The translations under genes and the position numbers were made by a program. The notes beneath the pieces were generated by a model. That model was not told the DNA's origin. It did not search any database and saw only the letters and a program-made list of their open reading frames with translations. A DNA stretch of 64,000 nt, from NCBI GenBank assembly GCA_017621815.1, contig JAGASK010000003.1:1-64000 (forward strand), given 5' to 3'. Position 1 is the stretch's first letter. Each line of letters begins with the position of its first letter. The DNA is from Lachnospiraceae bacterium. GTDB lineage: Bacteria; Bacillota; Clostridia; Lachnospirales; Lachnospiraceae. Positions 42,649 to 51,936 of this stretch are shown here, piece after piece.

Positions 42649-44415
42649 ATGTCAAATATAATCACACAGGAAGATTTAATGCTTGTTCTCCAACAATCTG
42701 CTGTCCCGCAAACGGTCAGACTTAAGATTGAAGTATTAGATTCATCTCAGCAAATTGTAGGGACAATCTCTGGTATCGTAAGCGGCAGTATGTCTGTTTC
42801 CGGTGATGCGGATATCAGGCGCACTGCCAATTTCGTTATTCATCCTACTCTCACTGAAAAAATCCGGCTGACAGAAAACAGTCTTTTATGGCTGAACAAA
42901 GATATCAGAATTTATGTCGGACTATATAATATACGAACAAAACAATATAAATATTATCCCCTCGGTACCTATGTTTACACCGATGCATCAGGCACTTATG
43001 ACGCAGTAACCAACAGCTTGACTGTGAATTGCGCCGATTTCATGAAAAAGTTAGACGGAACCAAAAACGGGCAGCTTGGCGCCTTAACGATTCGTTATCC
43101 TGCCTATGAGGAAAATGAAGAAACAGGTGAAATTATTAAATATAATACCATCCGCAATGCCGTTATGGAAACTCTGGAAAATTTAGCCCGGATAACAAAT
43201 TACAGAATCGATGATATAGGTGAATATAAAGCAATGCCTGATTATAATGACGATTGGGAAAAATACCGGGCGGAAAATGAAACCTGGAATGTCATACCCT
43301 ATGATCAGGAATTTTCCTGCGGATGCAGCGTTCTTTCTATCTTAACTGCCTTCCGGGACCTATATCCCAATTATGAAATGTTCTTTGACATGGAAACAAA
43401 TGCATTTATTTGCCAGCTGAAACCCATGTGCTATGAAGATGATATTTTTCTTGACAACAACTTTCTGCAGAAGGTATTAATTTCCGAAAATACCGGCATC
43501 GACATGACAACTGTGCGCAATATCTGCGAAGTATGGGGACAGGTCATAGAGGTGGATTTTTATAACGAGGAATGCATCTACGCTGACAACATATACTCCT
43601 CATCTATCGAAGGATATGAGGATGAATATTATAACGGCGATATCATCGGATTAAAAATTCCAGCCGCCAATCAGGCCGGCGCCCAATTAAATATCAATAA
43701 CTTCGGTGCAATAAGTATTTATAATGAAACAGACGAAACTCCTATTGCTTCCGGTGAACTGGAAGCAGGTAAAATATATGCTTTTAAAATCAAAAAGGAA
43801 CGCATCGAAGAACAGGATTCCATACGGGCTTATCTATTAGGCCAATGGCAGGTTCATGCCATCAACGTATTGTCTAATGGGAAAGCGGATCAACTTGATA
43901 TCAATTCCAGTAACAGTGAATGCAAATTATATTCCAGGGAATATTTTAAAAAACTTTACAATTGCGAAAGAGTTGATTTGACCATTATTGCTGATTCCCC
44001 ATTCACCGTGGAAAAACTCGGCGAAATTGTAGATGTTAAAACCGGCAATGAATATGACAATATTACCTCCGATGACCTTGCAGCTGACAGGGCAAAATGG
44101 GAAAATTGGAAAAATTGCAGATTAACGGATAATATCACTATTACTACTGCTCTCCTGCCATTTCTTGACGTAAATAAAAAAGTGTCCTACAAAAGAAGCG
44201 GAGCAGATACGGAACATCAATACATTATCAACTCAGTTTCCCATGATTTTGCAGGATTTACTTCTACCATCACTATGTACAGATTTTATCCCCTTTATGA
44301 AACATTACTGAAAGAATCCGGTACCCACAAAGTATTATCCGAGTATGCAAATAACGCATTAAACCAATACACGCATGAGCAGCTTACTGCGCTTATGAGC
44401 AAAAAACAGTACTAA
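42649..44415 (+). CDS. Baseplate/tail hub-like protein (588 residues)
   Basis: Begins MSNIITQEDLMLVLQQSAVP, then a beta-rich hub-like domain (VSGSMSVSGDADIRRTANF; LLWLNKDIRIYVGLYNI), a middle domain and a C-terminal half that closes with YIINSVSHDFAGFTSTITMY. The 'S..VSHDF....T.TM' ending is typical of tail hub (gp27/XkdQ-like) proteins of Firmicutes siphophages. Start after a 1-base gap, so coupled to the previous gene. It would form the tail-tip ring that opens on contact. Confidence 0.6.
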   Translation: MSNIITQEDLMLVLQQSAVPQTVRLKIEVLDSSQQIVGTISGIVSGSMSVSGDADIRRTANFVIHPTLTEKIRLTENSLLWLNKDIRIYVGLYNIRTKQYKYYPLGTYVYTDASGTYDAVTNSLTVNCADFMKKLDGTKNGQLGALTIRYPAYEENEETGEIIKYNTIRNAVMETLENLARITNYRIDDIGEYKAMPDYNDDWEKYRAENETWNVIPYDQEFSCGCSVLSILTAFRDLYPNYEMFFDMETNAFICQLKPMCYEDDIFLDNNFLQKVLISENTGIDMTTVRNICEVWGQVIEVDFYNEECIYADNIYSSSIEGYEDEYYNGDIIGLKIPAANQAGAQLNINNFGAISIYNETDETPIASGELEAGKIYAFKIKKERIEEQDSIRAYLLGQWQVHAINVLSNGKADQLDINSSNSECKLYSREYFKKLYNCERVDLTIIADSPFTVEKLGEIVDVKTGNEYDNITSDDLAADRAKWENWKNCRLTDNITITTALLPFLDVNKKVSYKRSGADTEHQYIINSVSHDFAGFTSTITMYRFYPLYETLLKESGTHKVLSEYANNALNQYTHEQLTALMSKKQY

Positions 44416-44461
44416 AAATAATCAGCATAGTAACATGCTGCATCATTGAGTGAGGTGAAAC

Positions 44462-46042
44462 ATGAATTACACGTCAAACACAAAACTCCAAAAACCATTA
44501 TCAAATGAAAAATATGATATCAATATTTTTAACGCAAATATGGATTTAATAGACTCTGAGTTAACCAAGCAGAGTCGGAAAAATATTTCTGTTGAAGAAA
44601 AACTTGATACGCATATCGGAAATACAGCCAATCCGCATAAAGTTAACAAGACGCAAATCGGACTGGGTAATGTTGAAAACAAATCCTCTGCTGCTATTCG
44701 TGAAGAGATAACAAAAACTAATGTAATAAATGCTTTAGGCTACACACCATACACCCCTGCAGAAATAGATAATAAATTCTCAACCTTAGAAACGAATATC
44801 GATTGGAAAGAATCTGTCAATTCCTATAATGATATTATTGCTGCCTACCCCAATCCTCAGGACGGCTGGACAGTCAATGTAAAAGATACTGACTACACCT
44901 ACCGCTACAGCGGGACAAGCTGGGTTGTAATTTCTGCTAATGCAATTCCTAAAGCAACTGATTCTCTTGACGGGTTGCTTTGTAAAGAGGATCACGCTAA
45001 ATATGACGATGCTGCCGATAATGTTGAAAATGTTACTATAAGCCCTGTAACAGTGTCTACGGATGATGAACTCTCAGGAAGCCTGTCAAATGAATATTTA
45101 GACCAGGCATCATCCTCATTGGATGATGCCTTATCAAAACTGGAGTTAAATGATACCGAAAACCTTAGAAGCGGCTTTACTGTTAATTACATGCTTTCTG
45201 CCATGAAATACGGCTTCCGGCGGACAAAAGAAGCTTTGGAATTTGCAAAGGCAAATTTTCAGGCTGGCTGTAATAAAATAGCTGCCAGGATTACAGCCTG
45301 TGGCGTGGCAACCGCCAATAATGCCAGTCCCGATACCATGGCAGCAAATATCCAAAAAATATATGATAACAGATATAACGCCGGCGTAAGCGCTTCAAAA
45401 ATCGGTACTGCCTCTGCCGGCGATGTATTATCAGGAAAAACATTTACCAATGCATCCGGCTCAGGATTAACAGGAACAATGCCAAATCGTGGTGCGGTAA
45501 CACAACCATTGAATTGCGGCGGCAGCTATACGATTCCCGCCGGTTATCACAATGGCAGCGGCAAAATTACTGCCAATTCACTGGCATCACAGACATCAGC
45601 AACCGCTGTTGCCGCCAATATTACCAACGGAAAAACAGCCTGGGTAAATGGGGTGAAATTAACAGGCACCGGTGCAGACAATACCACTAATTATAATAAT
45701 GGTTATAGTGCCGGGCATGTGGCAGGAACAAATGAAGGCTATAACAGGGGATATACGGACGGCGTGTCCGAAGTAAAAAACAGTCCTAACAGTTATAGTT
45801 TATATACGAAAACCCAATATAATGCCAATTATACCAATGGCTATAATGCAGGCTACAATGCCGGTGTTGCTGCCTCGCAAAAAACTTTGCAAGTCAGGGC
45901 AAAAGCTCATGAAAGCGGTGGTGTTCAATACTTTTATGTCCGAATATATAATGGTTCCTCCCTGGTTTTTGACAAAGGCTCCAATGATATACAGTCAAAA
46001 GACAGTGCCGGATACGTAACCATCGATAATTTTACAGTATAA
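44462..46042 (+). CDS. Tail fibre / receptor-binding protein 1
   Basis: A 526-residue protein. Residues 40-100 carry the fibre signature HIGNTANPHKVNKTQIGLGN (NPH...T..GLGNV), followed by a coiled coil, a repeat-rich shaft (GYTPYTPAEID; many N-Y-N-N-G-Y and N-A-G-Y-N-A-G repeats at 390-470) and a C-terminal beta domain (VQYFYVRIYNGSSLVF). Such proteins trimerise and recognise the target cell surface, so this gene probably decides the killing spectrum. It shares a helical module (AGCNKIAARITACGVATANN) with the protein at 46814. Confidence 0.75.
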   Translation: MNYTSNTKLQKPLSNEKYDINIFNANMDLIDSELTKQSRKNISVEEKLDTHIGNTANPHKVNKTQIGLGNVENKSSAAIREEITKTNVINALGYTPYTPAEIDNKFSTLETNIDWKESVNSYNDIIAAYPNPQDGWTVNVKDTDYTYRYSGTSWVVISANAIPKATDSLDGLLCKEDHAKYDDAADNVENVTISPVTVSTDDELSGSLSNEYLDQASSSLDDALSKLELNDTENLRSGFTVNYMLSAMKYGFRRTKEALEFAKANFQAGCNKIAARITACGVATANNASPDTMAANIQKIYDNRYNAGVSASKIGTASAGDVLSGKTFTNASGSGLTGTMPNRGAVTQPLNCGGSYTIPAGYHNGSGKITANSLASQTSATAVAANITNGKTAWVNGVKLTGTGADNTTNYNNGYSAGHVAGTNEGYNRGYTDGVSEVKNSPNSYSLYTKTQYNANYTNGYNAGYNAGVAASQKTLQVRAKAHESGGVQYFYVRIYNGSSLVFDKGSNDIQSKDSAGYVTIDNFTV

Positions 46043-46099
46043 AATTTATATTCCACTATTAACCAAATTATATAACAGACGAAAGGAGGAATCAAAACT

Positions 46100-46423
46100 A
46101 TGGCAGATTATGAAAGTGAATATAGTAAATTTCCTTCACAAAAAATTACAAAGCACAATTTTCAAAATATTGATGATAATATAGCTTCAATTATTAATCA
46201 AATTAATTCTTTACGCAGTCAGGGACTGTATAATGAGGCAGCCCGGATTATTCAAAATAACCGCAATATTCTTTCTAAATACATTGCGGATGCTGTTACG
46301 TTTCGTACGTGGGAAGAAGAAATTTACAACACTCAGGTCTACGCACAGAAAAAGCAGCAATTCATTTATTTTGATGAAACAGAACCTGATTGTGACAAAG
46401 AAGATGTCTGGATGGGAGGTTGA
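46100..46423 (+). CDS. Small tail-locus protein A, 107 residues (paralogue of B)
   Basis: Helical protein; core QGLYNEAARIIQNNR and EEIYNTQVYAQKKQQFIYFD, ending DETEPDCDKEDVWMGG. It aligns along its length with the next gene product (see finding). AAAGGAGG precedes the ATG. Position between fibre genes suggests a fibre accessory or chaperone; the acidic W-x-G end resembles that of the protein at 40499. Confidence 0.6.
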   Translation: MADYESEYSKFPSQKITKHNFQNIDDNIASIINQINSLRSQGLYNEAARIIQNNRNILSKYIADAVTFRTWEEEIYNTQVYAQKKQQFIYFDETEPDCDKEDVWMGG

Positions 46424-46429
46424 ACATAA

Positions 46430-46738
46430 TTGATAAACTGTATATCATATTATCCGCAGCAAATTGATGAGATGCTGTTTTTTCAAGATAATGATATAGA
46501 AAAAGTTCCCATTATGGAGACATATAATAATTTAGTATCAAAAGGCAAATATAATGAAGCCAGCGCTTATATCAATCAGCAAGAAGGTATTTACGGATAC
46601 TTTGCTGATTTTTTTAATGCTATAGAAAATCGTATTTATAGTTTACAGGATTATCTCTTAACAAAAGAAAAAATAAATTATTTTATATCTTCCGAAACTG
46701 AACCCTCTTCTACCACGGAAGATATTATATGGATTTAA
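46430..46738 (+). CDS. Small tail-locus protein B, 102 residues (paralogue of A)
   Basis: Core KGKYNEASAYINQQEGIYGY and a tail SSETEPSSTTEDIIWI parallel protein A. The start is TTG at 46430 with GGGAGG about 9 nt upstream, six bases after the stop of A. The pair looks like a tandem duplication followed by divergence; function unknown. Confidence 0.6.
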   Translation: MINCISYYPQQIDEMLFFQDNDIEKVPIMETYNNLVSKGKYNEASAYINQQEGIYGYFADFFNAIENRIYSLQDYLLTKEKINYFISSETEPSSTTEDIIWI

Positions 46739-46762
46739 ACAGCACTTGAAATATAAATTATT

Positions 46763-46795
46763 ACACAAAAGGCAAATTTATGCCTGTGTTCTTAT
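46763..46795 (+). terminator. Hairpin before fibre gene 2
   Basis: AGGCA (46770-46774)/TGCCT (46781-46785) flanked by ACAC/GTGT, then TCTTATTTT. A weak terminator or processing hairpin with a three-base bulge. Confidence 0.45.
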
Positions 46796-46813
46796 TTTGA
46801 AAGGAGAATTTTA

Positions 46814-47341
46814 ATGGCAGTAAATGAAACAATTATTACCGGAAGAAAATTTAGGAAACTAATTGATAAACCAAGTAAGTTATGGCAGCGTTATTCTTTT
46901 TGGACAAAAGCCTCTGATGTGGAATTTAATGATGGCAAAACAGCCCAGGAAAAGCTTGGTGCAATTGATGGAATAACAGACAATTTAGAGTTGGCTGATT
47001 CAGCTGCCGCACGAATGGCTGTATCCGCAAAAGCGGCTAATACTTTAAAAACTGAATTAAATAATGTAAAACAGGCTTTTCAGGATGGCTGTAGGAGAAT
47101 TGTGGATGCTCTTACAGCCAAAGGTTCAACTCCTGCCACAAACAGTGTCAATGATATTATCGCAGCCATTAATTCAATAAACAGTACCAAAGACATACAA
47201 GTATATCTTAAGACACACCAAAAAGATGATATACAATATGTCTATGTCAAGATAGTGACTGCTGATGGAACTCCCCATGAATGCGGCACATACGCACAAG
47301 GTGAAATGGAATATACCTATGCAGGCAGTATGACCATATAA
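46814..47341 (+). CDS. Tail fibre-like protein 2, 175 residues
   Basis: MAVNETIITGRKFRKLIDKP, then KASDVEFNDGKTAQEKLGAI (a frequent fibre N-terminal module), a helix FQDGCRRIVDALTAKGSTPA matching a module in fibre protein 1, and a C-terminal beta domain (DDIQYVYVKIVTADGTPHEC). Short length suggests a second, smaller receptor-binding or tip protein. AAAGGAG precedes the ATG. Confidence 0.6.
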   Translation: MAVNETIITGRKFRKLIDKPSKLWQRYSFWTKASDVEFNDGKTAQEKLGAIDGITDNLELADSAAARMAVSAKAANTLKTELNNVKQAFQDGCRRIVDALTAKGSTPATNSVNDIIAAINSINSTKDIQVYLKTHQKDDIQYVYVKIVTADGTPHECGTYAQGEMEYTYAGSMTI

Positions 47342-47366
47342 CTACCTGATAAGGAGGATAAACAAT

Positions 47367-48536
47367 ATGGCAATTTTGATAGGACATGCTTCCATTGATG
47401 AAAACGGCACAGTCTCCGGCGGGATTGCCGGAGACCAGACCACTAAAGAAGTATGTATAAGAACCTGGTATTCAAAGCCCTGGGAATTTGTTTTAAGATG
47501 CAGAGATTCCGAAAAAGCGGAAAAAATGGCAGAAGCATGTGAAAAAGGATGTGCAAATAACAAAATCGGTTATGACCAGAGACAACGCAACACATTATAT
47601 GCGCAGGCAAAATCGGTAGATTATGATTTAAGTAAGATTACAACTGCCTGCGAATGTGATTGCAGCTCCTTCATGACTGTATGTGCATTAGCTGCAGATA
47701 TTAAAATTATATACGGCAGCAATGCCCCCACCACTGCTACAATGAAAAATATATTCAATGCCACCGGAGAATTTGATATTCTTACTGATTCTAAATATTT
47801 ATCAAGTGACTTATACCTGAAACGGGGAGACATATTAGTAAAAGCCGGCAGTCATACTGCTATGGCTCTTGAAAACGGCGCATCTGTCATTCCCACTGAT
47901 TTTACACTCTCTAAAGAAAGAAAAGGCATAGATGTAAGTTCCTATCAGGGAAACATCGATTGGAAATCGGTTAAGAATGACGGCGTTCAGTTTGCAATAC
48001 TTAAAATAATCAGGAAAGACTTATCCGCAGACAAAATGTTTGAGCAAAATTATCGGGAATGCCTTAAAAATGAAATTGATTTAGGAGGCTGTTATAACTA
48101 CTCCTATGCCGCTACTGTTGAAAAAGCAAAAACTGATGCGAAAAGAGTATTGGAAATATTAAACGGCAGGAATCTGAAAGTCTGGCTGGATGTGGAAGAT
48201 AAATGCCAGCAGGGACTCGGCCGGCTTCTCATTGACATCATTCAGGCATATCAGAATGTAATAGTAAGCAACGGTTATGAATTTGGCATATATACATATC
48301 TGTCCTTTTATAATTCTTATATTAAGCCATATAAATCTCAGATTAATTGTGATTTCTGGATAGCCCGGTATCCAAGCTCATCACAAATGACCGTCCCGCA
48401 AAATCCCTCTTCTGACAAAAAACCTGATATTGAGCATGTACTTTATGGCTGGCAATACACTTCAAAAGGAATTGTCAGCGGGATAAAGGGAAATGTCGAC
48501 TTAAATATTGAATATATCTCTCAAACCATTATGTAA
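47367..48536 (+). CDS. Two-domain endolysin: NlpC/P60-like endopeptidase + GH25 lysozyme
   Basis: A 389-residue protein. N-terminal half (1-175) resembles phage NlpC/P60-like domains: MAILIGHASIDENG, catalytic cysteine in CDCSSF (Cys99) and a histidine in AGSHTAMAL. From about residue 188 follows a GH25 muramidase with GIDVSSYQGNIDW, VWLDVED (catalytic Asp/Glu) and FWIARY, ending GNVDLN. It would cut both peptide stems and the glycan of peptidoglycan for release of the particles. No signal peptide, so it needs the holin at 26552. AAGGAGG precedes the ATG. Confidence 0.85.
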   Translation: MAILIGHASIDENGTVSGGIAGDQTTKEVCIRTWYSKPWEFVLRCRDSEKAEKMAEACEKGCANNKIGYDQRQRNTLYAQAKSVDYDLSKITTACECDCSSFMTVCALAADIKIIYGSNAPTTATMKNIFNATGEFDILTDSKYLSSDLYLKRGDILVKAGSHTAMALENGASVIPTDFTLSKERKGIDVSSYQGNIDWKSVKNDGVQFAILKIIRKDLSADKMFEQNYRECLKNEIDLGGCYNYSYAATVEKAKTDAKRVLEILNGRNLKVWLDVEDKCQQGLGRLLIDIIQAYQNVIVSNGYEFGIYTYLSFYNSYIKPYKSQINCDFWIARYPSSSQMTVPQNPSSDKKPDIEHVLYGWQYTSKGIVSGIKGNVDLNIEYISQTIM

Positions 48537-48556
48537 AAATATTTTAATAACATGAT

Positions 48557-48596
48557 AGGGATAGTTGAGCTACATACTCTTCTATCCCTTTTTTAC
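48557..48596 (+). terminator. Intrinsic terminator ending the tail operon
   Basis: AGGGATAG (48557-48564) and CTATCCCT (48582-48589), 8-bp stem, followed by a T-run. It lies between the convergent lysin and metA genes and marks the right edge of the tail locus. Confidence 0.75.
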
Positions 48597-48616
48597 CTGC
48601 ACTGCATTAAATTTCC

Positions 48617-49549
48617 TTAAATCCACACCGACGGACTAATCTCGTCCAGATCATAGGGCGTTACCTGATATACATAGTAATTCAGCCAGTTGGAATACAG
48701 ATTATTGCTGTGTGACCGCCACTGCAGATTCGGCCTTTTGGTATCGTCATCATCAGGATAATAATTTACAGGCATCTGTATCGGCAGCCCTTTATTTTTA
48801 TCCCTCTCATATTCATTGTGGAGCGTATACCTGTCATATTCCGGATGACCCATAACAAAAATCTGCTTTCCTTCATCCGTCATGCAAAGCAGAACCCCTG
48901 CTTCCTCCGATTCTGCCAGAACTGTCAGTTCCCTGCAGTTATGAATATCTTCGGAACTGACCGCAGTATGTCTGCTATGAGGAATCATAAAATAATCATC
49001 AAAACCTCTTACCAGAGGAATTTTACGATTCATCACCTTATGCTTATATACCCCGAACAGCTTTTGGGGAAGCAGAATTTTTTTCAGCCCGAAATGATAA
49101 TACAGCCCCGCCTGAGCTCCCCAGCAGATATGTAAGGTAGAGGTCACATGGGTTTTCGTCCAGTCCATGATTTCACAAAGCTCCGGCCAGTAATCCACTT
49201 CCTCAAACGGAATCTGTTCTACCGGAGCTCCGGTTATAATCAGACCGTCAAATTTCTTACCCTTCAGTTCATCAAAGGTATTATAAAATTTATTCAGATG
49301 CTGAATTGGTGTATTTAATGAAACGTGGCTGTTCATCTTCATAAATGACACGTCTATCTGTAAAGGCGTATTGGATAAAGCCCGAAGAAGCTGAAGCTCC
49401 GTATCCTGCTTTATAGGCATCAAATTTAAAATACAAATCTGCAGAGGACGAATATTCTGATGGGTTGCACGATATTCATCCATAACAAATATATTTTCAT
49501 TCTCCAATATTCCTTTTGCCGGCAAATCACTTTGTACTTTAATAGGCAT
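48617..49549 (-). CDS. metA: Homoserine O-acetyltransferase (MetA family)
   Basis: A 310-residue enzyme of methionine biosynthesis. Nucleophile Cys142 ([10 protein letters not shown]) and catalytic histidine in SRHTAV are present. Residue 111 in ITGAPVE is glutamate, which in characterised MetA proteins selects acetyl-CoA; succinyl-CoA users have glycine. So O-acetylhomoserine is the likely product. It is the first ordinary chromosomal gene to the right of the tail locus. No S-box riboswitch could be seen in the 100-bp gap upstream. Confidence 0.9.
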   Translation of the reverse strand: MPIKVQSDLPAKGILENENIFVMDEYRATHQNIRPLQICILNLMPIKQDTELQLLRALSNTPLQIDVSFMKMNSHVSLNTPIQHLNKFYNTFDELKGKKFDGLIITGAPVEQIPFEEVDYWPELCEIMDWTKTHVTSTLHICWGAQAGLYYHFGLKKILLPQKLFGVYKHKVMNRKIPLVRGFDDYFMIPHSRHTAVSSEDIHNCRELTVLAESEEAGVLLCMTDEGKQIFVMGHPEYDRYTLHNEYERDKNKGLPIQMPVNYYPDDDDTKRPNLQWRSHSNNLYSNWLNYYVYQVTPYDLDEISPSVWI

Positions 49550-49648
49550 AATCCCGTATACTCCATTCTCTTTTTATTGTTGACGGCAGCAAAATTTTAC
49601 GCTCCCCGACTTCTGTCTTATATAATTCCTGTTTCTTTTCCCCAAATT

Positions 49649-51667
49649 CTACACGTTTCCGAAACGCTCCAAAAATTCATCTTCTGAAATAACAGGCACG
49701 CCAAGCTCCTTGGCCTTGCGGTTCTTGGATGAAGTGGAATTCACATCATTATTTACCAGATAATTTGTTTTTGAAGTAACACTTCCCGTAACCTTTCCGC
49801 CTGATGCTTCCACATAAGCCTTAAATTCATCCCTGTTTTTATAATGATGAACATCTCCTGTAATAACAAAAGTAAGTCCTTCACACTTTCCTCCCGCTTC
49901 CGCTGCCAAAATCACTTTTTCAACTTCTACCTCTTTCAAAAGCGCCTGCAGCGAAGCGGCATTTTTTTCATTCTCATACCATTCCAGGACAGAATTTGAT
50001 TTCTCAGGTCCGATTCCGTCAATATCTTCAAAACCTGTTTTATTCTGAAGCCTGTCTAAAAATCCTTCAAAGCCTATAGCTGCCACTACCTTTTTTCCTG
50101 CATCAATTCCAATCATGGGAATGCAGAGGGCATAAATAAAATTAACAGGATGCACCTTTCTGCTCTTTTCAATGGCACGCATCATGTTGTCACAGGATTT
50201 TTCTCCGAATCCTTCCATCTGCATAATAACCTCTGCGTGTTCCGACAAATGATAAATATCTGAAAACTCGGAAATAAATCCCTCATTCATAAATTTTAAC
50301 ATGGTTTGAATCGACAGTCCATCAATATCCATTCCTGATTTGCTGACAAAGCGGGTGAATTTTTTCACATGCTTGGCACTGCAGTCCGGGTTGGTACAAT
50401 GAAGGGTCTTTGTTTTGCTTTTGGGACTGATGCGGATTTCCGTTTTTGCGCCGCATACAGGACAATTTTCAGGAATTTCAAATTCCCCTTCCGCTTTCGT
50501 TACTGCAATACATTTAGGTATAATTTTATTTGCCTTAATCACTTCAAGAATGCAGGTTTTTCCGATTCCCAAACGCTCCATTTCACTGATATTGCAAAGA
50601 GAAGCCCTGGAAACCGTAGTTCCCTCAAGCTGAACCGGCTTAAAAACCGCCACCGGCGAAATCGTGGAAGCCGCACAGGACCATTCCACATATAAAAGCT
50701 CAGACTGAGCCGAAACATCCTGCCATTTAAAAGCATAACCTGCCTTAGTGGCATGATGCCCTGTTACACTTCCCGTTGCCGCATATTCCGTATCCTCAAA
50801 GCAGATAACCAGTCCGTCTACCGGTATATCCATCTCCCCGCTTTCTACCCTGCCTGTCCATTTTGTAATTGCTTCCGGCAGTTCACCGGCAGTTACTTCT
50901 TCCCTGTCCACTACCGTAAAGCCTTCCTTCTCAAGCAAATCCATCCGCTGCCCCCAGGATTTAATGTTATCTTCAATGTACACCAGCGTGAATGCGTTAA
51001 AATGAACGTGACGCTCCTTTACCTTCTCCGGGTCATCCAGACTTAACGTGCCGGAAGCCAGATTCCGGGGATTGGCATATTTTTCATCATCATCTTCTAT
51101 GGTATCATTAATCAGTTCAAAATCAGTATAAGAAATAGTAGCTTCGCCCCTGACTACCATATGCCCCTTATATTTAATCTTCAGGGGAAATCCTTTTATA
51201 GAATTCTTTAAATAAGTAATATTAGTTCCTGTTACACCGTTACCTCTGGTCAATATTTTCGTCAATTTCCCGCCGTCATAAGTTAAAACCAGCGTAAGAC
51301 CGTCAAGCTTCCAGGAAAGCCAGATATCCTTATCCTCAGCCCATTTCTGCAGTTCCGGAACCTGCTTTGTTTTTGCAAGAGACAGGGCAGGAAACTCATG
51401 AGGCTCTCTCTCTCCGCTGTTTTCTTCAAATCCCGTATTCTGAGTAGGACTATCAGGTAATATATATCCTGTTTCCGCTTCCAGAGAGGCAAGCTCATCA
51501 TACATAGCATCCCACTCATAATTGGATATAATTTCTTCTTTTCCGTTATAATAGGCTTCTGATGCCTCATTCAGCTTCTTTACCAGTTCTTCACATTTCT
51601 TCTTTAAATCGTCATTCAAATCTTCCCTTAAAGCTTCCATCCCTGTTTTAATCCCTTTCATTCCCAT
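49649..51667 (-). CDS. ligA: NAD-dependent DNA ligase
   Basis: A 672-residue protein with catalytic Lys120 in KLDG (usual KxDG), zinc-finger cysteines (CPVCGA...TLHCTNPDCSAKH), a helix-hairpin-helix region, and a C-terminal BRCT domain (LTFVITGDVHHYKNRDEF). Complete. The ATG at 51667 (GGTGGGG 8 nt upstream) is preferred over TTG at 51739. It seals nicks in replication and repair. Transcribed alone on the minus strand; the gap up to 51936 holds no gene. Confidence 0.85.
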   Translation of the reverse strand: MGMKGIKTGMEALREDLNDDLKKKCEELVKKLNEASEAYYNGKEEIISNYEWDAMYDELASLEAETGYILPDSPTQNTGFEENSGEREPHEFPALSLAKTKQVPELQKWAEDKDIWLSWKLDGLTLVLTYDGGKLTKILTRGNGVTGTNITYLKNSIKGFPLKIKYKGHMVVRGEATISYTDFELINDTIEDDDEKYANPRNLASGTLSLDDPEKVKERHVHFNAFTLVYIEDNIKSWGQRMDLLEKEGFTVVDREEVTAGELPEAITKWTGRVESGEMDIPVDGLVICFEDTEYAATGSVTGHHATKAGYAFKWQDVSAQSELLYVEWSCAASTISPVAVFKPVQLEGTTVSRASLCNISEMERLGIGKTCILEVIKANKIIPKCIAVTKAEGEFEIPENCPVCGAKTEIRISPKSKTKTLHCTNPDCSAKHVKKFTRFVSKSGMDIDGLSIQTMLKFMNEGFISEFSDIYHLSEHAEVIMQMEGFGEKSCDNMMRAIEKSRKVHPVNFIYALCIPMIGIDAGKKVVAAIGFEGFLDRLQNKTGFEDIDGIGPEKSNSVLEWYENEKNAASLQALLKEVEVEKVILAAEAGGKCEGLTFVITGDVHHYKNRDEFKAYVEASGGKVTGSVTSKTNYLVNNDVNSTSSKNRKAKELGVPVISEDEFLERFGNV

Positions 51668-51936
51668 GTATATTACCCCACCTGCATCTATTACCAATTT
51701 TTGCAAGTTTTCCGTCAGACCCTTCAAATTTCCCTTCAAAGGTATATTTCATAAAACCTGTTTTTTACACGGTAATGTCTCTTTTTTACACGGTAATACC
51801 TGTTTTTCATTCAGTTCATTCGTCTGTTTTCATAAATAACGCCTAACCAAAGGTTTTTGAATTTCATTTCAATTCCACAATATCTATTGTTATGCTTTCC
51901 CATATTTTGTGTTTTTTATAAAATATTACAATACTG

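Noticed and set aside
18344..48536. Complete prophage
   Set aside because: No integrase, repressor, replication, terminase, portal or capsid gene and no flanking direct repeats could be found, and chromosomal genes abut both ends.
49549..49648. SAM (S-box) riboswitch before metA
   Set aside because: The 100-bp gap lacks the conserved S-box core and an anti-terminator/terminator pair.
51650..51760. Alternative frame before ligA (start MKYTFEGKFEGSDG)
   Set aside because: A short frame that ends within 35 codons, without a recognisable product; kept as leader sequence only.
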